From assembly GCA_003567075.1 (NCBI GenBank), contig PXAU01000068.1:1-9026 (forward strand): 9,026 nucleotides of DNA, read 5' to 3'. Within the stretch, counting starts at the first letter, position 1. The number at the start of each line of letters is the position of its first letter. This document shows, one piece after another, positions 5,531 through 9,026 of this stretch. Position numbers and translations under genes: made by a program. The DNA is from Trueperaceae bacterium (lineage in GTDB: Bacteria; Deinococcota; Deinococci; Deinococcales; Trueperaceae). Below the pieces are notes generated by a model that ran no database searches, was not told the origin of the DNA, and saw only the letters and a list, made by a program, of their open reading frames with translations.

Positions 5531-6913
5531 GTGGCGCGCGTCGGCTTCGTCAGCCTGGGCTGCCCCAAGGCGTTGGTCGACAGCGAGCGGATCCTGACCC
5601 GCTTGCGGGCCGAAGGCTACGAGCTGGTCGCCTCGTACGAGCAGGCCGAGCTGGTCGTGGTCAACACCTGCGGTTTCGTCACGCCGGCGGTGGAGGAGTC
5701 GCTCCAGGCGATCGGCGAGGCGCTGGAGCGGACCGGCACGGTGGTGGTCACCGGCTGCTTGGGTGAACGCCCGGAGCAGATCCGCGAGCGCCACCCGAAG
5801 GTCGCCGCGGTCACGGGCCAGGCGGACGTGGGTGGCGTGATGCGCGAGGTGCGGCGGCTGCTCCCGCTGGAGGAGCCGTCCTTCGCCGGGTTGCTCCCGC
5901 TCGCGAGCGACGGCGGCCGACCGGATGCCCGCGCGGTGCGCCTCACGCCGCAGCACTATGCCTACCTGAAGATCGCCGAGGGTTGCGACCACCGTTGCAG
6001 CTTCTGCATCATCCCGTCGCTGCGCGGCCCGCAGGTGTCGCGCGACGCCGCCGACGTGCTGCGCGAGGCCAGTCGCTTGGTCGCCGGTGGCGCCAAGGAA
6101 CTGCTGGTGATCGCGCAGGACGCCAGCGCGTACGGCAGCGATCTGCGCCACCGCAGCAGCCGCTTCGCGGAGCGCGAGGTTCGCGCGCATCTGGTCCCGT
6201 TGGCACGCGAACTCGGCGCGCTCGGAGCCTGGGTTCGCCTGCACTACGTCTACCCGTACCCGCACGTGCGCGAACTCGTGACGCTGATGGCCGAGGGTGT
6301 GCTGCTGCCGTACCTGGACGTGCCGCTGCAGCACGCCAGCCCGCGGATCCTGCGGGCGATGCGGCGACCCGGTGGCGCCGAGCACCACCTACGCACGCTC
6401 GCAGCATGGCGCGAGATCTGCCCAACGCTGAGGATCCGCTCGAGCTTCATCGTCGGCTTCCCGGGCGAGACCGAGGACGACCTGCAGCAGCTGCTCGACT
6501 TCCTGGCGGAGGCGCAGCTCGATCGCGTGGGGGTCTTCACCTACTCGGCCGTGGCCGGCGCGGCCGCCAACGCCCTGCCGGGCCATGTGCCCGAGGCGCT
6601 GGCGCAGGAGCGTTTCGAACGGGTCATGGAGCACCAGCGGAGCATCTCCGCGGCGCGGCTGGCGCGGCAGGTGGGCCGCACGGTGCGCGCGCTGGTGGAC
6701 GCCTACGGCGCGCTCCCGGGCGAGGTGGTGGCGCGCACCGAGGGTGACGCGCCCGGCATCGACGGGGTGCTGCGCTGCGAGACTGACGGGACCGTGAGGA
6801 TCGGTGACCTGATCGAAGCCACCGTCACGGGCAGCAGTGACCACGACCTCGCGGGCACGTGGCAACGGACGCTGCCGTGGCAGCCGGCGGTGCCGCGCTT
6901 CGGCCCCATCTGA
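5531..6913 (+). CDS. rimO: Ribosomal protein S12 methylthiotransferase RimO
   Basis: Radical-SAM enzyme that adds a methylthio group to the conserved aspartate of ribosomal protein S12 (Asp88 in E. coli numbering). The 460 residues show the three family domains. The UPF0004 domain carries VSLGCPKALVDSE with Cys11, then Cys47 (VNTCGF) and Cys76 (TGCLGER), which hold one 4Fe-4S cluster. The radical-SAM core has GCDHRCSFC with Cys152, Cys156 and Cys159 for the second cluster, followed by HYVYPYPH at 238-245, LPYLDVPLQHAS at 259-270 and IRSSFIVGFPGETEDD at 302-317. The C-terminal TRAM domain is at about 385-445. The VSLGCPK-LVDSE signature separates RimO from MiaB. The motif usually reading YS-EEGT-A is YSAVAGAAAN here, a departure. 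It is the last gene of the operon, 8 bases after folC, and convergent with the pilus ATPase gene. Confidence 0.93.
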   Translation: MARVGFVSLGCPKALVDSERILTRLRAEGYELVASYEQAELVVVNTCGFVTPAVEESLQAIGEALERTGTVVVTGCLGERPEQIRERHPKVAAVTGQADVGGVMREVRRLLPLEEPSFAGLLPLASDGGRPDARAVRLTPQHYAYLKIAEGCDHRCSFCIIPSLRGPQVSRDAADVLREASRLVAGGAKELLVIAQDASAYGSDLRHRSSRFAEREVRAHLVPLARELGALGAWVRLHYVYPYPHVRELVTLMAEGVLLPYLDVPLQHASPRILRAMRRPGGAEHHLRTLAAWREICPTLRIRSSFIVGFPGETEDDLQQLLDFLAEAQLDRVGVFTYSAVAGAAANALPGHVPEALAQERFERVMEHQRSISAARLARQVGRTVRALVDAYGALPGEVVARTEGDAPGIDGVLRCETDGTVRIGDLIEATVTGSSDHDLAGTWQRTLPWQPAVPRFGPI

Positions 6914-6931
6914 GCGAAGGGAAGCCGCTCA
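6911..6931. terminator. Possible bidirectional terminator built from two stop codons
   Basis: TGAGCG at 6911-6916 pairs with CGCTCA at 6926-6931 around a nine-base loop. The left arm contains the rimO TGA and the right arm contains the TGA of the pilus ATPase gene read on the minus strand. No T-run follows. It closely resembles the structure at 1906-1925 at the other convergent junction. Confidence 0.35.
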
Positions 6932-8131
6932 GCCCCCCAGAGCACCCCGCCGCATCGCGATGCGCTCGAACTCCATCTCTGGCACGGCCTCCTCGCGGCT
7001 GCCTGCGCGCTGGGTGATCATCAAGCGCAGCTCGTGCGGGCTGGTGGCGGTGAAGACCGCATCCTCGAGCGTGATGGCGCCCTCTAGGTAGAGCTCGACC
7101 AAGTGCTGGTCGAAGGTGTGCATGCCGCGCAGGTTGTCCTGGATGAGAGCGTCCTTGATCAACAGGGTCTTGGTCTCGTCCTTGATGTAGTCGCGGATGA
7201 GCGGCGAGTTGATGAGGACCTCGAGCGCCAGCTGGCGACCGGGACCGTCGGCGCGCGGCAGCAGCCGCTGCGACAGGATCCCGAGCAGCGACTCGGCCAG
7301 CAGGATGCGGACCTGCAGCCGCTCGTGCGGCGGGAAGAAGTCGATGATGCGGTTCACGGTCCGGATGGCGTCGAGCGTGTGCAGCGTCGAGAGCACCAGA
7401 TGCCCGGTCTGCGCGGCGGTGAGCGCCGCCTCGACGGTCGCCCGGTCACGCATCTCGCCCACCATGATCACGTCGGGGTCCTGGCGCATGGCGTACTTGA
7501 GCGCGTCGACGAAGTCGGTTGTGTCGAGGCCGATCTCGCGCTGCACCACCAGGCTGCGCTGGTTCTTGTGCAGGAACTCGATCGGGTCCTCGATCGTGAC
7601 CACGTTGCTGGGGTAGCGCCGGTTGATGTGGTCGACCATCGCCGCCAGCGTCGTCGACTTGCCCGATCCGGTGGGGCCCGTGACCAGCACAAGGCCGCGG
7701 GGTTGCGCAGCCAGCTCGGTCACCACGCCGGTGGGAAGGCTGAGCGCCTCGAAGCTGGGGATGGCGTCCGAGATCACGCGCATCACGACGCCCACCGAGC
7801 CGCGCTGCCGGAACACGTTGCAGCGGAAACGCGCCACCGACGGCACGGTGAAGGCGAAGTCGAGCTCGTGCCGATGCCGGAACAGCTCGCGCTGACCCTC
7901 GGTCATCATCGCCAGGGCGATCTGCTCGGTCTGCTCGGGCGTCAGCTTGGGCACGCTCTCGTACACGACCAGCTTGCCGTCGATCCGCATGTGCGGCACG
8001 GCGCCGGCCTGGACGTGGATGTCCGAGGCACCGCGGCTGACCATGCTCTTGAGCAGGTCGGCCATGCGCATGCCGGTCCGGGAGGCGGCCACCTGCGTGT
8101 CCACCGCGTCCTGCCTGCTCTCGTCGCTCAT
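6929..8131 (-). CDS. pilT: Type IV pilus retraction ATPase, PilT/PilU family
   Basis: Hexameric cytoplasmic ATPase that drives pilus retraction (twitching motility, DNA uptake). The 400-residue protein has the PilT-type N-terminal domain with RGASDIHVQAGAVPHMRIDGKL at 33-54 (described by position; key residues D37, H39, R49). The ATPase core follows: Walker A GPTGSGKST at 152-160 with Lys158, the Asp box VTIEDPIEF at 178-186, Walker B VIMVGEMRD at 221-229 with Glu226, and the His box TGHLVLSTLHT at 242-252. The C-terminal part, GMHTFDQHLVELYLEGAITLEDA (336-358) and SPHELRLMI (364-372), looks more like PilU than classical PilT, so the paralogue is uncertain. The first 20 residues are a non-conserved charged extension. 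ATG at 8131 fits a TAGACT box seven bases upstream. No other pilus gene is in the window. The CsgG-like gene lies 57 bases upstream on the same strand. Confidence 0.92.
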   Translation of the reverse strand: MSDESRQDAVDTQVAASRTGMRMADLLKSMVSRGASDIHVQAGAVPHMRIDGKLVVYESVPKLTPEQTEQIALAMMTEGQRELFRHRHELDFAFTVPSVARFRCNVFRQRGSVGVVMRVISDAIPSFEALSLPTGVVTELAAQPRGLVLVTGPTGSGKSTTLAAMVDHINRRYPSNVVTIEDPIEFLHKNQRSLVVQREIGLDTTDFVDALKYAMRQDPDVIMVGEMRDRATVEAALTAAQTGHLVLSTLHTLDAIRTVNRIIDFFPPHERLQVRILLAESLLGILSQRLLPRADGPGRQLALEVLINSPLIRDYIKDETKTLLIKDALIQDNLRGMHTFDQHLVELYLEGAITLEDAVFTATSPHELRLMITQRAGSREEAVPEMEFERIAMRRGALGG

Positions 8132-8138
8132 GGCGCCC

Positions 8139-8144
8139 AGTCTA
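8139..8144 (-). promoter_or_regulatory. -10 box of the pilus ATPase gene, leaderless geometry
   Basis: On the minus strand TAGACT is followed by seven bases (GGGCGCC) and then ATG at 8131. No Shine-Dalgarno site is present. This gives the ATPase its own promoter inside the 57-base gap after the lipoprotein gene, so the two need not be one operon. Confidence 0.55.
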
Positions 8145-8154
8145 GACGGCGCCC

Positions 8155-8165
8155 GCGGTTACCGC
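8155..8165. promoter_or_regulatory. Short inverted repeat upstream of the pilus ATPase promoter
   Basis: GCGGT and ACCGC flank a single central base (GCGGTTACCGC). It lies 10 bases upstream of the TAGACT box, where an activator or repressor could act. It could equally be part of a weak terminator for the lipoprotein gene, or chance. Confidence 0.2.
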
Positions 8166-8188
8166 TGTGACATTCTCTGGGCGCGACC

Positions 8189-8962
8189 TCAGGGTGCGCG
8201 CGGCGGCAACCCCAGGGCGGCCTGCTCGACGGCGTTGCGGATGGCGTTGCGGAGCGCCACCGCCACGATCGACTCGCGCACCGTGCCGGCCCGCAGCAGC
8301 CGCATCGCCTGCTCCAGCCCATCGATGCTGATCTCGGCGTCCTGCGCCACGCCCAGGCCGCGGCCGATGCCGAGCACCTCGCCGGTGCCCACGTCGACGA
8401 AGCGCAGGTCGACGCCGACGCGCACCGTGGTGATGGTGGTGCCGCCCACCAGCCCGAAGACGGCGCTGCCGACCGAGGCGCGGTCCAGGCTGAACTCCGA
8501 CACCGCGCCGGTGAGGATCAGCTCGGCGTTGAGCAAGCGACCCAGCTCCGCCACCGTGCGGTCGTCGAAGCGGCCGGTCTGCCCCAGGTCCTGCTCCGCC
8601 ATGATGCGGCCGAGCGCCTGGCGCTCCACGACACGGAAGCGGCCGAGATCGAAGAGCTCGTTCGTGACGACGTCTCCGATGCCGCGCGAGAGGTCGACGA
8701 AGAGCCGCGGATCGCGTTCGCGCGCGCTCAGCACCACCACGTCGAAGCGAACCGGTTCGGCCTCGATGTCGTACACCGCCACCAGCGGCCGCTCACCGAA
8801 GGGCAACGGCGGCAGCGCGTAGGGCCGCACGTCGCTCCGCTCCACGACACCGCTCTCGGTGGCGGGGGCGCAGGCGGCCAGCAGCGCCGCGGCGAGCAGC
8901 AGGAAGGCAACCAGCGCGGGATGGACGTGGACCAGGCGCCGGGCGGCGCAACGACACATCAT
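8189..8962 (-). CDS. CsgG-family outer-membrane lipoprotein
   Basis: A 257-residue exported lipoprotein: basic start MMCRCAARR, hydrophobic run ALVAFLLLAAALL, then lipobox LAAC with Cys31. The mature part matches the CsgG/HfaB pattern: a leading strand PLVAVYDIEA at 59-68; a helix GIGDVVTNELFDLGRFRVVERQ at 94-115 (key residues L103, G107, F109, E113, R114); LGRIMAEQDLGQTG at 117-130; LGRLLNAELILTGAVSEF at 140-157; and later strands VGVDLRFVDVGTGEVLG at 182-198. CsgG forms an oligomeric outer-membrane channel for curli subunits, and HfaB anchors holdfast. No curli or holdfast partner is seen here, so its job is open; orphan CsgG-like proteins are common. ATG at 8962 is supported by a TATCCT box six bases upstream and a normal-length signal peptide; a second ATG at 8959 is equally good. 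The frame stays open upstream to the window edge. Confidence 0.82.
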   Translation of the reverse strand: MMCRCAARRLVHVHPALVAFLLLAAALLAACAPATESGVVERSDVRPYALPPLPFGERPLVAVYDIEAEPVRFDVVVLSARERDPRLFVDLSRGIGDVVTNELFDLGRFRVVERQALGRIMAEQDLGQTGRFDDRTVAELGRLLNAELILTGAVSEFSLDRASVGSAVFGLVGGTTITTVRVGVDLRFVDVGTGEVLGIGRGLGVAQDAEISIDGLEQAMRLLRAGTVRESIVAVALRNAIRNAVEQAALGLPPRAP

Positions 8963-8968
8963 GCGATG

Positions 8969-8974
8969 AGGATA
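8969..8974 (-). promoter_or_regulatory. -10 box of the CsgG-like gene, leaderless geometry
   Basis: On the minus strand TGG-TATCCT, an extended -10 form, is followed by six bases (CATCGC) and then ATG at 8962. The region where a -35 would lie is inside the 15-base tandem repeat and shows no TTGACA-like hexamer. Confidence 0.5.
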
Positions 8975-8980
8975 CCAAGC

Positions 8981-9026
8981 GGCCCATGAGAGGGCGGCCC
9001 ATGAGAGGGCGGCCCATGAGAGGGCG
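8981..9026. repeat. 15-base tandem repeat, three copies, running off the right edge
   Basis: GGCCCATGAGAGGGC occurs without change at 8981-8995, 8996-9010 and 9011-9025, and base 9026 begins another G. The array starts 6 bases upstream of the CsgG-like gene's -10 box. On the minus strand each copy carries an ATG, and the frame leading into the lipoprotein reads as repeated ALSWA without a stop. It may be a minisatellite, a promoter-length modulator, the end of another coding repeat, or an artefact of a sequence end. Confidence 0.9.

Noticed and set aside
7103..8170. A 355-residue plus-strand frame opposite the pilus ATPase
   Set aside because: It is composed mainly of H, D, R, V and L with no motif, and is the antisense image of a highly conserved ATPase.
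8793..9017. A minus-strand frame starting with repeated MGRPL
   Set aside because: It is produced by the 15-base repeat read in one frame and then runs out of frame through the lipoprotein gene.
1..9026. CRISPR array, tRNA or rRNA gene, insertion sequence, or defence/biosynthetic cluster
   Set aside because: No spaced repeats, cloverleaf, rRNA-like segment, transposase or relevant enzyme set was seen. The window is housekeeping and envelope genes with almost no free intergenic space; the longest gap is 173 bases.

Overview
The window is very GC-rich chromosomal DNA, densely packed with mostly housekeeping genes. Third positions are strongly G/C, so long open frames on the wrong strand are common and most of them are shadows. 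The mix points to a diderm, high-GC bacterium: a CsgG-type outer-membrane lipoprotein and a type IV pilus ATPase, with promoters in which a TANNNT -10 box lies 6-8 bases before the start codon. My best guess is the Deinococcota, perhaps a Trueperaceae-like lineage, because leaderless genes with this promoter geometry are abundant in Deinococcus. This is an inference from promoter style and gene content; no rRNA or other taxonomic marker is present, and actinobacteria use similar leaderless promoters.

Layout. 1-427 (-) is the N-terminal third of seryl-tRNA synthetase, cut by the left edge. It is divergent from 601-1905 (+), a class III PLP-dependent aminotransferase of the AGXT2-like group. 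The 173 bases between them hold two -10 boxes, a perfect 14-base palindrome and a leader of about 96 bases with a possible tiny arginine-rich uORF. 1916-3517 (-) is a large alpha/beta-hydrolase lipoprotein, convergent with the aminotransferase across a 10-base gap.

3578-6913 (+) is a tight three-gene operon: a conserved-looking protein of unknown function with an arginine-rich tail, folC (folylpolyglutamate synthase) and rimO (ribosomal protein S12 methylthiotransferase), with gaps of 7 and 8 bases. It is divergent from the hydrolase gene across only 60 bases. 6929-8131 (-) is a PilT/PilU-type twitching ATPase, convergent with rimO across 15 bases. 8189-8962 (-) is a CsgG-family lipoprotein upstream of it on the same strand. 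A perfect 15-base tandem repeat (three copies) runs off the right edge just upstream of that lipoprotein.

No new defence, mobile or biosynthetic system is visible. The most interesting pattern is regulatory: five of the six plausible promoters place the -10 box 6-8 bases before the ATG, which implies leaderless mRNAs. The aminotransferase is the exception, with a leader and a Shine-Dalgarno site. The two convergent junctions also carry look-alike short hairpins built over the paired stop codons.
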